Assembly: GCF_900637195.1 (NCBI RefSeq)
Contig: NZ_LR134356.1
Coordinates: forward strand, 5,890,001 to 5,954,000
Source of the DNA: Mycolicibacterium aurum
GTDB lineage: Bacteria > Actinomycetota > Actinomycetes > Mycobacteriales > Mycobacteriaceae
Direction of reading: 5' to 3'
DNA length: 64,000 nucleotides
The notes below the pieces were generated by a model. It made no database searches. It saw only the letters and a program-made list of their open reading frames with translations, and was not told where the DNA came from. Shown piece after piece: positions 53,269 through 61,552 of the stretch (position 1 is the first letter of the stretch; every line of letters begins with the position of its first letter). The position numbers and the translations under genes were made by a program.

Positions 53269-54657
53269 CTAGCCGGTGAAACCCTCGCCCGACGTGGACC
53301 GGTCGTGGTGGTCGTAGTTGAGCGCGATCTTGCGGCCGCGGGCGATCTTGTTCAGCATCGCGATCCGCTCGCGGGCGGGTGCGCCGCTGGAATTCCGGCT
53401 CTCCCGAACAGGATTGGACCACGGCAACATGTCCGCCACCCTGGCGACAGCGACGTTCAGCCTGGTGAGCTGCTCGACCACCCACACCCGACGCTCGAAG
53501 TTGTAGGCCAGCGGCTCGAAGAGCGTGCCTGCGACCATGGCTTCGATCTGCCTGTACCCGAACACCACCCCGGCCGGGGCGAGCGCAATGCTTGCCGTGA
53601 TCTGGTTGGCGTAGCGGGCCACCAACGTCCTGGCCCAGCCGGGAAGAGTCTCCGTCAGGGTTTCGATATGGGCGGGACCGGCGATGGCGTTGACGAGCTC
53701 GGCCCGCCACGGCGACGGGTTGCCACCCCTGGCCAGCACGAAGTTCAACGATTTGATCAACTCGACACCGCCGGCGGAGTGCAGGCTCTCGGGTGCACCC
53801 CACAACCGTCCTGAGTACGACGAGTATTCAGCCAGATCCTCGAGCTGCTGCGGGGTCAGCTTGCGGCCGAACGCATGGTCGACCAGACGTCCGAGCAGCA
53901 TCCCGCTGCCGAAACCGAGCAGCGACGTCACCGGAATCGGCTCACCGAACTTGAGATAGACGTCGTCGCCCCATGTGCGCCGTAACCCCCGACTGGCCAG
54001 CGCGTGCATTAACCGCACCCGCACCACGTCCTGGAACGCTTCCGAGCGCCGATCGAAGATGTCCGGCAACGTGAACTCCGCGAACACCCGCGCAGTCTCG
54101 ATGAAGCGGCGCGGGCCGTCATCCGCGAAACGACCGGTGGCGCCGGTGGCCGCCGAGATGTCGCCGGTCATCGCCGTCTCGTAGAACGCCCATCCCTGGA
54201 TGATCGTGGTGGCCGCCTTGGTGCTCGACACGGCCAGCATGCGGCCGCGTTCGGCGGCCGCGAGATCGAACTGGCCCGGCAGATTGTCCAGATGCTCGAA
54301 GAGGTCGACGAACTCTTGCGGCGGATCCGCCAGCGTGTCAACGCCTTTGGTCAGAGCCTGCTCGAACAGGGCTCGACCCTGCTCATAGCCGAGGCGCTCG
54401 AACGCATCGACCGCGCCGATCATGTGTTCGTCGGCCTGCCAGAAGTAGTCGTCGCGCATGCGCGTGATGTCGTTGGGTTCGACCTCTTTGTCGATGTCGA
54501 TCCACTCACCGAACATGAACTCACGCATGTGACGCCATTGGTCGGCGAAGTGGTCACGGCCGGGCGGGATGGGCCGCAGCGGTCGATCGGGATGGTTGCG
54601 TCGGTTGAAGTCGACGTCCTCGAGGAGGACCTCTGGACGCTGGCCGGTCACGGTCAT
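53269..54657 (-). CDS. MpaB-like oxygenase (DUF2236, rubber-oxygenase family)
   Basis: The 462-residue protein shows DUF2236/MpaB features: an N-terminal 'WRHMREFMFGEWIDID' segment, 'RARVFAEF'-like helices in the middle ('RVRLMHALASRGL') and 'GWARTLVARYANQITASIALAPAGVVFGYRQIE' toward the end. The family includes the heme-dependent latex-clearing oxygenase Lcp and the fungal MpaB. Many mycobacterial members have unknown substrates. No signal peptide is seen. It faces the GyrA-like gene convergently with a 35-nt gap. Confidence 0.82.
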   Translation of the reverse strand: MTVTGQRPEVLLEDVDFNRRNHPDRPLRPIPPGRDHFADQWRHMREFMFGEWIDIDKEVEPNDITRMRDDYFWQADEHMIGAVDAFERLGYEQGRALFEQALTKGVDTLADPPQEFVDLFEHLDNLPGQFDLAAAERGRMLAVSSTKAATTIIQGWAFYETAMTGDISAATGATGRFADDGPRRFIETARVFAEFTLPDIFDRRSEAFQDVVRVRLMHALASRGLRRTWGDDVYLKFGEPIPVTSLLGFGSGMLLGRLVDHAFGRKLTPQQLEDLAEYSSYSGRLWGAPESLHSAGGVELIKSLNFVLARGGNPSPWRAELVNAIAGPAHIETLTETLPGWARTLVARYANQITASIALAPAGVVFGYRQIEAMVAGTLFEPLAYNFERRVWVVEQLTRLNVAVARVADMLPWSNPVRESRNSSGAPARERIAMLNKIARGRKIALNYDHHDRSTSGEGFTG

Positions 54658-54820
54658 GCAGCAACCCGATCGTCGAAGTGCGTGGTTGGTGCGAGGCTAT
54701 CGCACAACCTTGCTGAAGTGAATGGCGGTTCTCGGTCTTGACGTCGACGCCTCACAGGTGAGAGCCATGAAAGTACCGTTCGATTACTCGGACTGGAGGC
54801 TCAGCGGTGGCGGCCTGGCG

Positions 54821-55141
54821 TCACTGCTGCGGCACCTCGATGTCCGAGAACAGGACGCGCACGCCGCCGGTGGCAAGCCGCGCCATTGCCTCGAAGAAGC
54901 GCTGCGCCTCTGGGGTCGTCACCGCCTCACTGGCGGTGGCGTAGTCGGGGTAGTACAGATCGATCATCCGGTAGGCGGGGGTGGCGCTGCCGTCTTCCTT
55001 CGGCCAGACCTTCGATGCTTCGACCCTGATGTGGCCGGGGATGGACTTGGCGGCCTCCAGCTGCTGCTCCGCGTAGTTCGATTCGAACTCCTCGGGGCTC
55101 GCGGGATTGTCGTAGATGACGGTGATCTTCGTTTCGGACAC
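54821..55141 (-). CDS. EthD family protein
   Basis: The 106-residue protein matches the EthD dimeric alpha/beta-barrel family: 'KITVIYDNPASPEEFESNYAEQQLEAAKSIPG' and a C-terminal 'MARLATGGVRVLFSDIE'. Family members assist monooxygenase systems or catalyse cyclisations. It stands alone between the oxygenase gene and a divergently transcribed serine hydrolase. No dedicated partner is adjacent, though the MpaB-like oxygenase is transcribed in the same direction 163 bp downstream. Confidence 0.85.
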   Translation of the reverse strand: MSETKITVIYDNPASPEEFESNYAEQQLEAAKSIPGHIRVEASKVWPKEDGSATPAYRMIDLYYPDYATASEAVTTPEAQRFFEAMARLATGGVRVLFSDIEVPQQ

Positions 55142-55308
55142 TGGGTCTCCTCATGTCGGTCGTCGTCCCCGGTGACGCCGGCGGTGCGCTGGTTCCCCAC
55201 CGAAGTTGCTGTGATTGTGGCACGCGGCCGGCGGTTCGGTGAGTTGTGGGAACGGCACGACCGGGCGTTGTCATCCGACCGGTACCGTGCCCGGCTACCG
55301 TCGATGTG

Positions 55309-56817
55309 GTGACCGTGTCACGTGCGCGCCGTGCCCGGCTGTATGCCGTCGGCACCATCGTGTGCGCCCTCACCGCGGCAACCGCCTGCGGGCATCCCGT
55401 GCCTCCGCCGCCGCCGGCCACCACGACCTCGGCCACGACTGCTGCCCCCTCACCGGCGCCCGTCGTCGTGCCGGTGACGCCGACCGGTGACTTCTCCCCG
55501 GTCGCCCGGCTCGTCGACGACGCCGTCGCGGCGCGCCGGCTTCCCGGCGCCGTGGTCCAGGTCGGCCACGCCGGCAAGGTCGTCTTCCGCCAGGCCTTCG
55601 GGTCACGCAAGCTTGCCGGCGAGCCGGGACTGGACGGCGCACCCGCACCGGCGGAGCCGATGACCGAGGACACCATCTTCGACGTGGCCTCGCTGACGAA
55701 GAGCCTGGCGACCGCGACCGCCGTCATGGCACTCGTCGAACAAGGCAGGCTACGCATCGACGAACCGGTGCAGACTTACCTGCCCGACTTCAACCCGGCC
55801 GACGATCCGCGCCGCGCAGAGGTAACTGTGCGCATGCTGCTCACCCACACCTCGGGCATCGCGGGAGATCTGAGCCTGGACGGTCCCTGGGGGTTGGACA
55901 GGGCCGACAAACCCGAGGGCATCCACCGGGCATTGGCCGCGTGGGTGGTGTTCCCTCCCGGACAAGGGTTTCACTACTCCGACATCAACTTCATCATCCT
56001 CGGCGCGCTGCTGGAGAAGCTCACGGGCGAGCCCGAAGACGTGTACGTACAGCGCACCGTGTTTGCGCCACTGGGGATGTCGGACACTCGCTACCTTCCG
56101 GCCGTCAAAGCCTGTGGTCCACACACGATTCGGGGAACCGCGATAGCCCTCGATCCTCAGAGCCCAACGACCGGCACCTGCCCAGCGGGCTCGTGGAGCA
56201 CCGATCTACTGGAGCGCATCGCCCCGACGGCTCTCGACGAGGACACGCCGGGCCTCAACCCCGACTTCGGCCACCCGCTGCGTGGCACCGTGCACGATCC
56301 CACGGCTCGCCGCATGGGTGGGGTGGCCGGCAGCGCAGGGGTGTTCACCACCGTGCACGACATGGGGCTTTTCGCGCAGGCTCTTCTCGATCGTCTTGCC
56401 AACCGGCCCAGCCCTTTTCCGCTGACCCAGGCGAGCGTGCAGATGATGACGACTCCGCAGCAGCCCGGGCATCGTGCCGGTCAGGTCGAGGCGGCGAACG
56501 CGGCTGACGAAAGTTCCTCCAACGCAACCGATCCCCTACTGGCTGCACGGTACCCAGCGATATCGGGACAAGACCTGCGGGGCTTCGGCTGGGACATCGA
56601 CACCGCACACTCGCGACCGCGTGGCGCCGTCTTTCCTGTCGGCACCTTCGGTCACACCGGCTTCACCGGGGTCACCCTGTGGATGGATCCGGGGTCGGAC
56701 ACCTACGTGATCGTCCTCGCGAACGTGATCCATCAGCGCGGTGGTCCGCCGATCGCCGCGCTGAGTGGTCGCGTTGCCACTGAATCCGCACGCGCCCTTC
56801 ATCTGTACGGCAGCTAG
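55309..56817 (+). CDS. Beta-lactamase-family serine hydrolase lipoprotein (class C-like)
   Basis: The 502-residue protein has a signal peptide with lipobox-like 'TAATACGH', a Pro/Thr/Ala-rich linker and a DD-peptidase/AmpC-fold domain: SxxK in 'VASLTKSLATATA', YSD in 'FHYSDINFI' (YxN in AmpC) and HTG in 'FGHTGFTG' (KTG in AmpC). Such proteins are esterases, D-amino-acid peptidases or lactamase-like enzymes. The start is one of several close GTG codons (55306, 55309, 55315). The stop overlaps the UvrA stop on the other strand (CTAG at 56814-56817). Confidence 0.88.
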   Translation: MTVSRARRARLYAVGTIVCALTAATACGHPVPPPPPATTTSATTAAPSPAPVVVPVTPTGDFSPVARLVDDAVAARRLPGAVVQVGHAGKVVFRQAFGSRKLAGEPGLDGAPAPAEPMTEDTIFDVASLTKSLATATAVMALVEQGRLRIDEPVQTYLPDFNPADDPRRAEVTVRMLLTHTSGIAGDLSLDGPWGLDRADKPEGIHRALAAWVVFPPGQGFHYSDINFIILGALLEKLTGEPEDVYVQRTVFAPLGMSDTRYLPAVKACGPHTIRGTAIALDPQSPTTGTCPAGSWSTDLLERIAPTALDEDTPGLNPDFGHPLRGTVHDPTARRMGGVAGSAGVFTTVHDMGLFAQALLDRLANRPSPFPLTQASVQMMTTPQQPGHRAGQVEAANAADESSSNATDPLLAARYPAISGQDLRGFGWDIDTAHSRPRGAVFPVGTFGHTGFTGVTLWMDPGSDTYVIVLANVIHQRGGPPIAALSGRVATESARALHLYGS

Positions 56818-59342
56818 GTGGGACGGAGCTGCGCGGCCAGATACGGCGCCGTGCGGCTCACCCCGTCGCCGGCGACCATGTCCGGTGGCCCGGCCACCAC
56901 GACCGCACCGCCGTCGTCCCCGCCGCCGGGTCCCAGATCGATGACGTGATCGGCCCCCGCCACCACCGACATGTCGTGCTCGGCCACGACGACGGTGTTA
57001 CCGGCGTCGACGAGGCGGTGCAGCTGACGTTCCAGCAGCTCGACATCGGCCGGGTGCAGCCCGGTGGTCGGCTCGTCGAGGACGTACAGCGTGTGGCCGC
57101 GTTTGGCCCGCTGCAACTCGGTGGCCAGCTTGATGCGCTGCGCCTCCCCACCGGACAGTTCGGTCGCTGGTTGCCCCAGCCGCAGATACCCAAGACCGAC
57201 ATCTCGCAGCGTCGCCAAACTCCGTGCCGCACCGGGCAGATCACCGAGGAACTCGGCGGCCTCGTCGACCGTTTGGGCCAGCACGTCGGCGATCGTGCGG
57301 TCCCGGTAGGTGATCTCCAGCGTCTCGTCGGAGTAGCGGGCCCCACGACACTCCGGACAGGTGGCGTACGTGCCGGGCAGGAACAGCAGCTCGACCGCCA
57401 CGAAACCCTCCCCCTGGCAGGTGGGGCAGCGGCCCTCGGCGACGTTGAACGAGAAGCGGCCGGCGCTCCAGCCCCGCCGCCGCGCCTCGGCGGTGCCGGC
57501 GAACGCCTTGCGGACCGCGTCGAAGAGCCCGGTGTAGGTCGCGAGGTTCGACCGCGGAGTTCGCCCGATGGGCCGCTGATCCACGGTCACCAGACGGTCG
57601 ATCACCTCGGCGCCGTCGACGGTCACCCCCACGCTGGAATCGACATCGATGTCCAGGAGTTCGGCATCACCATCGCCCGCCTCGTCGACGGGGTCGGCGG
57701 ATCCGCCCAGCTGCCTGGCCATCACGTCACCGAGCACCTTGCAGACCAGGGTCGACTTGCCCGACCCCGATACCCCGGTCACCGCGACGAACGCGCCCAG
57801 CGGGATGTCCACGTCGACATCGTGCAGATTGTGGAACGTGATGCCGCGCAACTGCATGACGCCGATCGGCGTACGGACGGCCCGGTCGGGGCGCACGCCG
57901 TCGGCGAACAGGTATCGCCGGGTGACCGACGGCGCGATGTCTGCGAGGCCGGCCACCGGCCCGCTGTAGAGCACGTCGCCACCCAGCTCACCGGCGCCGG
58001 GTCCCACGTCGACGACCCAGTCGGCGCGGCGCACCACGTCCATGTCGTGCTCGACCACGAACAGCGAGTTCCCGGCACGCCGCAGCCGGTCGAGCACGTC
58101 GAGCAGCGGTTCGGCATCGGCCGGGTGCAGACCGGCCGACGGCTCGTCGAGCACGTAGAGGACGCCGAACAGCCCGGCCCGCAGCTGGGTGGCCAGCCGC
58201 AGCCGCTGCAGCTCACCGGGCGACACCGTCGGTGTACGGCGGTGCAGGCTCAGATAGCCCAGCCCCAAGTCGACCAGGACGCCGATGCGGGCCACCAGAT
58301 CGGCGGCGATCATCGTTGCCACTTCGGTGAATTCACCCGACTCGGTGGACTCGTAGGCCGCGGCGAAATCCGTCCTGGCAGCAGCAGGCGCCAGGACTTC
58401 GGCCAGCAGCGTCAGCGGCAGCGCCACCAACTCGGCGATGTTGTGGCCGGCGAACGTGACCGCGAGCGCTTCGGGTCGCAGCCCGGAGCCGCCGCAGACC
58501 GGGCACTCGGTGCTGTGGACGTACTGCAACACCCGACGGCGCATCGTCGCGCTCTGGGAGTTGGCCAGTGTGTGGCGGACGTGACGTTCGGCGCTGGAGA
58601 AGGTGCCGTTGTAGTAGTAGTCGGCGGTGACCGGATGCTGGCTGGGATCGATCTCGACGGTGGGCTGATCCTCGGTGAACAGGATCCAATCCCGGTGCCG
58701 CTTGGGCAGTTTGCGCCACGGCTTGTCGATGTCATAGCCGAGCGTGATGAGGATGTCCCGCAGATTCTGCCCCTGCCAGGCGCCGGGCCAGGCAGCCACC
58801 GCTCCGTCGCGGATGGTCAGCGATGGATCGGGCACCAGCGTCTGCTCGGTCACCTCGTGGATGCGGCCGAGACCGTGGCATCGCGGGCATGCGCCGATGG
58901 TGGTGTTCGGGGAGAACGCATCGGAATCCAGTCGCTCGGTGGCGCCGGGCGGAAAAGTGCCGGCGCGCGAGAACAGCATCCGCAACAGGTTCGACAGCGT
59001 GGTGACGGTGCCCACGGTCGACCGCGACGTTGCGTTACCGCGGCGCTGCTGCAGCGCGACCGCCGGCGGCAGCCCGGTGATGTCGTCGACCTTCGGTGCG
59101 TCCTGAGGCAGCAGCAGGCGGCGTGCGTACGGCGCCACCGACTCGAAGTAGCGGCGCTGCGCCTCGGCGTAGATGGTGCCGAAGGCCAGCGATGACTTCC
59201 CGGATCCGGACACTCCGGTGAACGCCACGAAAGAGTCCCGCGGGGCGGCGACGTCCACCGTTTTCAGGTTGTGCACACGGGAGGCGTACACGCGGATGTA
59301 GGGGTCCCGTTCGTGTGTGCCTGTTCCGTCCATCTGATCCAT
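56814..59342 (-). CDS. Class II UvrA-like excinuclease ATPase paralogue
   Basis: The protein has about 842 residues; an ATG nine residues upstream (59366) or one three residues in (59333) are alternatives. Two UvrA-type ABC modules are present: Walker A GVSGSGKSS and GVSGSGKST, zinc-binding CPRC/CPVC and CPTC/CPEC pairs, and signature motifs SPGELQRLRLA (first, altered) and LSGGEAQRIKLA (second, canonical). There is no room for the UvrB-binding domain between the modules, as in class II UvrAs such as the Streptomyces DrrC-like proteins. It may bind drug- or lesion-modified DNA without classic NER partners. Confidence 0.9.
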   Translation of the reverse strand: MDQMDGTGTHERDPYIRVYASRVHNLKTVDVAAPRDSFVAFTGVSGSGKSSLAFGTIYAEAQRRYFESVAPYARRLLLPQDAPKVDDITGLPPAVALQQRRGNATSRSTVGTVTTLSNLLRMLFSRAGTFPPGATERLDSDAFSPNTTIGACPRCHGLGRIHEVTEQTLVPDPSLTIRDGAVAAWPGAWQGQNLRDILITLGYDIDKPWRKLPKRHRDWILFTEDQPTVEIDPSQHPVTADYYYNGTFSSAERHVRHTLANSQSATMRRRVLQYVHSTECPVCGGSGLRPEALAVTFAGHNIAELVALPLTLLAEVLAPAAARTDFAAAYESTESGEFTEVATMIAADLVARIGVLVDLGLGYLSLHRRTPTVSPGELQRLRLATQLRAGLFGVLYVLDEPSAGLHPADAEPLLDVLDRLRRAGNSLFVVEHDMDVVRRADWVVDVGPGAGELGGDVLYSGPVAGLADIAPSVTRRYLFADGVRPDRAVRTPIGVMQLRGITFHNLHDVDVDIPLGAFVAVTGVSGSGKSTLVCKVLGDVMARQLGGSADPVDEAGDGDAELLDIDVDSSVGVTVDGAEVIDRLVTVDQRPIGRTPRSNLATYTGLFDAVRKAFAGTAEARRRGWSAGRFSFNVAEGRCPTCQGEGFVAVELLFLPGTYATCPECRGARYSDETLEITYRDRTIADVLAQTVDEAAEFLGDLPGAARSLATLRDVGLGYLRLGQPATELSGGEAQRIKLATELQRAKRGHTLYVLDEPTTGLHPADVELLERQLHRLVDAGNTVVVAEHDMSVVAGADHVIDLGPGGGDDGGAVVVAGPPDMVAGDGVSRTAPYLAAQLRPT

Positions 59343-59347
59343 TGTGG

Positions 59348-59357
59348 GGGTATACCC
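59348..59357. promoter_or_regulatory. Perfect palindrome GGGTATACCC at the 5' edge of the uvrA-like gene
   Basis: This 10-bp perfect palindrome overlaps the possible first codons of the UvrA-like gene, which is one reason to place its start downstream at 59342. It lies in the short divergent region with the MOSC gene and may be an operator for either. Confidence 0.35.
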
Positions 59358-59434
59358 GTAGATCATCGAGGGTCAGGATCCCAAGCGGATGACCACGGTA
59401 TCCCGCGTCGGCCGCAGGTACGTATCGTTCGACC

Positions 59435-60259
59435 ATGACCACCGGCGACCAGTTGCACGTGGGCAGCCTGCACCGCTATCCCGTCAAGTCGATGCTCGGT
59501 GAGGCTCTGCCCACCTTGGTTGTCAGCTACGAGGGCGCCGAGGGCGATCGGAGACTGGCCCTGATCGACGCCGAGACGGGACGGGTGGCCAGCGCCAAAC
59601 AGGCTCGTCTGTGGCGCAACCTCCTCAGGTGCACCGCGCGCATCGATGGTGAGCGCGTGCGAGTCCGCCTGCCCGACGGGACCGAGGTGAGCCCGGGGGA
59701 GGACGATTTCGATGACGCTCTCAGCGCGGTGGTGGCGCGACCGGTGCGAGTGGCCACCCGCCGTCCTGCCGGGGCGAGCCTGGAACGCGCGGACCCCGAA
59801 CAGGTTCTCGATCGCGGACTCGACGCGGTGGTGGACGCTCCGCTGCTCGAGTTGGGCGAGGCGACGCCGGGAGATTCCTTCGTCGATCTCGCACCGCTGC
59901 ACGTGATCACCACCGCGACGCTCGAGCGCATCGGCACCGAGGCGCTGCGGTACCGGCCCAACATCGTCGTCGCGACTCCGCCGGGTTATCCCGCGTACAC
60001 CGAGAATGATTGGACGGAACGCACTTTCGCCGTGGGCTCGGCACAGATCAAAGGCATGGGTGCCACGCCCCGCTGCGTGATACCGACCCTCGAACACGGT
60101 GACCTCGGTCGCGCGACCCATGCACTGCGCACCCCGGCAGCGGAGAACCTCGTCGACTCATTCGGCTTGGGACGCCTGCCGTGTGCGGGGGCGTATTTCG
60201 AGGTGGTCAGCGAAGGCGTGGTCAACGCCGGTGACCCGTTCTCGCAGGCGCTCACTTGA
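59435..60259 (+). CDS. MOSC domain protein (MOSC N-terminal plus MOSC)
   Basis: The 274-residue protein has an N-terminal MOSC_N beta-barrel ('LHRYPVKSMLGEALPTLVVSYEGAEGDRRLALID') and a C-terminal MOSC domain with the conserved Cys in 'TPRCVIPTLEHGDLG'. This is the YcbX/mARC-like stand-alone form that lacks a fused ferredoxin. It may reduce N-hydroxylated compounds with help of separate electron donors. It is a second MOSC protein in the window, distinct from the fusion at 7554-9311. Its TGA sits inside the palindrome 60255-60273. Confidence 0.88.
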   Translation: MTTGDQLHVGSLHRYPVKSMLGEALPTLVVSYEGAEGDRRLALIDAETGRVASAKQARLWRNLLRCTARIDGERVRVRLPDGTEVSPGEDDFDDALSAVVARPVRVATRRPAGASLERADPEQVLDRGLDAVVDAPLLELGEATPGDSFVDLAPLHVITTATLERIGTEALRYRPNIVVATPPGYPAYTENDWTERTFAVGSAQIKGMGATPRCVIPTLEHGDLGRATHALRTPAAENLVDSFGLGRLPCAGAYFEVVSEGVVNAGDPFSQALT

Positions 60260-60273
60260 CGATAACCGTCAAG
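60255..60273. promoter_or_regulatory. Inverted repeat CTTGACG-ATAAC-CGTCAAG between MOSC and TetR genes
   Basis: This is a perfect 7-bp inverted repeat with a 5-bp spacer, overlapping the stop of the MOSC gene and lying 87-105 bp upstream of the TetR start. It may be a TetR operator or a hairpin ending the MOSC transcript. No T-tract follows. Confidence 0.45.
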
Positions 60274-60288
60274 ACAGGAGTGACATTG

Positions 60289-60316
60289 CACTTGACAGTG
60301 GATCCCATATTATGGG
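60289..60316. promoter_or_regulatory. Operator-like region CACTTGACAGTG and CCCATA-t-TATGGG upstream of the TetR gene
   Basis: The element CACTTGACAGTG (60289-60300) contains CTTGACAGTG, whose complement CACTGTCAAG recurs at 62584-62593 near the start of the divergent reductase gene. Next to it is the perfect palindrome CCCATA-t-TATGGG (60304-60316), extendable as GGA(t)CCCATA/TATGGGTCC. Together with the repeat at 60255 it forms a dense control region. Confidence 0.55.
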
Positions 60317-60359
60317 TCCGGGACTCGTCGCCAAACGGACCGCGCCCAAGGAGATGAAC

Positions 60360-61040
60360 ATGCCGGCCAGTCAGGCGTCATCCGATCAGGCCGAGGACAC
60401 CGCCTCTGTTCCGCTGCGCGAACGGCAGCGCATCGCACTGCGCGCCGAGATTCACCAGGCCGCGCTGCGGTTGTTCGCGGCGCAGGGCTTCGACAACGTC
60501 ACCACCGAAGCAATAGCCGAAGAGGTCGGCATCTCGCCGAGTACGTTCTTCCGGCACGTCTCGAGCAAGGAACACCTCCTGCTCGGAGCAACCCAGCGCG
60601 GTCGGGCGCGAATTGTCGCCAACTTTCACGCGCGTCCGCGCGATGAAGACGTCGCGGACTCCCTCGCGGCTGCCATCCTCACCCGCACCTCGCAGTTCGT
60701 GAATGACGACGAGACCATCGAGTTGTGGCGGCGTGCCATGTCTTCGGCGCCGACGGAGTTGCGGCGGGCGTCACTGCTGAGCCGCGAGGAGTACGACGAA
60801 CTGATCGGCGCGGTCGCGGACCGTCTGGGCAATGCCGACATTGGGACGGATATGCGGGCCGGCGTCCTGGTCCGCACCGCCGTCGCCGCGGTCGAGTACA
60901 CCTACGAGTGGTGGTTGGCGTATGGCCAGAGCGAGTCGCTGCACGACCTCACCGAGCAGGCACTGCAGATGGTCATCCGCGGGCTGGCCGGACCCATCCC
61001 CCCACCACGGCGACGCAGACGTAGACAGGAACGCGCATGA
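60360..61040 (+). CDS. TetR/AcrR family transcriptional regulator
   Basis: The 226-residue regulator has the TetR HTH ('RAEIHQAALRLFAAQGFDNVTTEAIAEEVGISPSTFFRHVSSKEHLLLG', about 28-76), followed by a helical effector domain. It ends in a basic 'PPPRRRRRRQERA' tail. ATG 60360 lies 6 nt after AAGGAG and is preferred over ATG 60354 and over an in-frame ATG at 60312 inside the palindrome. Its stop overlaps the next gene (ATGA). The shared palindromic sequence indicates a regulon covering this operon and the reductase gene at 61486. Confidence 0.9.
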   Translation: MPASQASSDQAEDTASVPLRERQRIALRAEIHQAALRLFAAQGFDNVTTEAIAEEVGISPSTFFRHVSSKEHLLLGATQRGRARIVANFHARPRDEDVADSLAAAILTRTSQFVNDDETIELWRRAMSSAPTELRRASLLSREEYDELIGAVADRLGNADIGTDMRAGVLVRTAVAAVEYTYEWWLAYGQSESLHDLTEQALQMVIRGLAGPIPPPRRRRRRQERA

Positions 61041-61552
61041 CGTCCGGACCTCTGGTCCGGCGGCGTATCGACTATCTGCTGCTTCCGGCCTTCGTACTCG
61101 GCATCGTCAACGCGGTCGCGTTGAGCCTGCCCGAGGCGCTGGGCGTGCCCATCGCTCCTGACAGCCCGTGGCCAGTCCTACGCTGGCTGCACACCTGGGC
61201 GGTCGAGCAGGAACCGCAGCACCTGATCATGCCGCCCGCGCTGCAGGCCTCGTTGCTCTACGACGCCTTCGTGCAACTTCCGCTGCTCGTCGTGCTCACG
61301 ATCGGTCTGTGGAAACTCAAGGGCTGGCCCTGGCTGAACACCCTCGCTCTGGTCTACGCCGTCAGCGCGGTGATGAACATGTACTTCTACTTCATGCAGA
61401 CGTTCCTCGGGCCTGACAGTCCTGCGCACCTCTGGATCTATCTGCCGATGAATCTTCCGTGGGCGATCGTGCCGATGCTGGTGGCCTACCGATTCTGGCC
61501 GCGTCCGAACTGCGGCGCCGCGCGGCCTGCCAGCAACGGAAGGTCGAGGTAG
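61037..61552 (+). CDS. EXPERA/emopamil-binding-like membrane protein
   Basis: The 171-residue protein has four predicted TM helices: 'RRIDYLLLPAFVLGIVNAVALSL', 'SLLYDAFVQLPLLVVLTIGLW', 'NTLALVYAVSAVMNMYFYFMQTF' and 'LPMNLPWAIVPMLVAYRF'. This resembles the EXPERA fold of sterol isomerase/TM6SF2-like proteins. In eukaryotes such proteins act on sterols; the bacterial role is not defined. It is coupled to TetR by ATGA. Its last 67 bases overlap the 3' end of the reductase gene on the other strand. Confidence 0.75.
   Translation: MTSGPLVRRRIDYLLLPAFVLGIVNAVALSLPEALGVPIAPDSPWPVLRWLHTWAVEQEPQHLIMPPALQASLLYDAFVQLPLLVVLTIGLWKLKGWPWLNTLALVYAVSAVMNMYFYFMQTFLGPDSPAHLWIYLPMNLPWAIVPMLVAYRFWPRPNCGAARPASNGRSR

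Noticed and set aside
51080..53803. A 907-residue minus-strand frame opposite the GyrA-like gene
   Set aside because: It is antisense to the GyrA-like gene, which has the catalytic tyrosine and gyrase motifs; the frame shows no recognisable fold.
56946..59195. A 749-residue plus-strand frame opposite the UvrA-like gene
   Set aside because: It is antisense to a gene with two complete ABC modules and zinc motifs; the composition is shadow-like.
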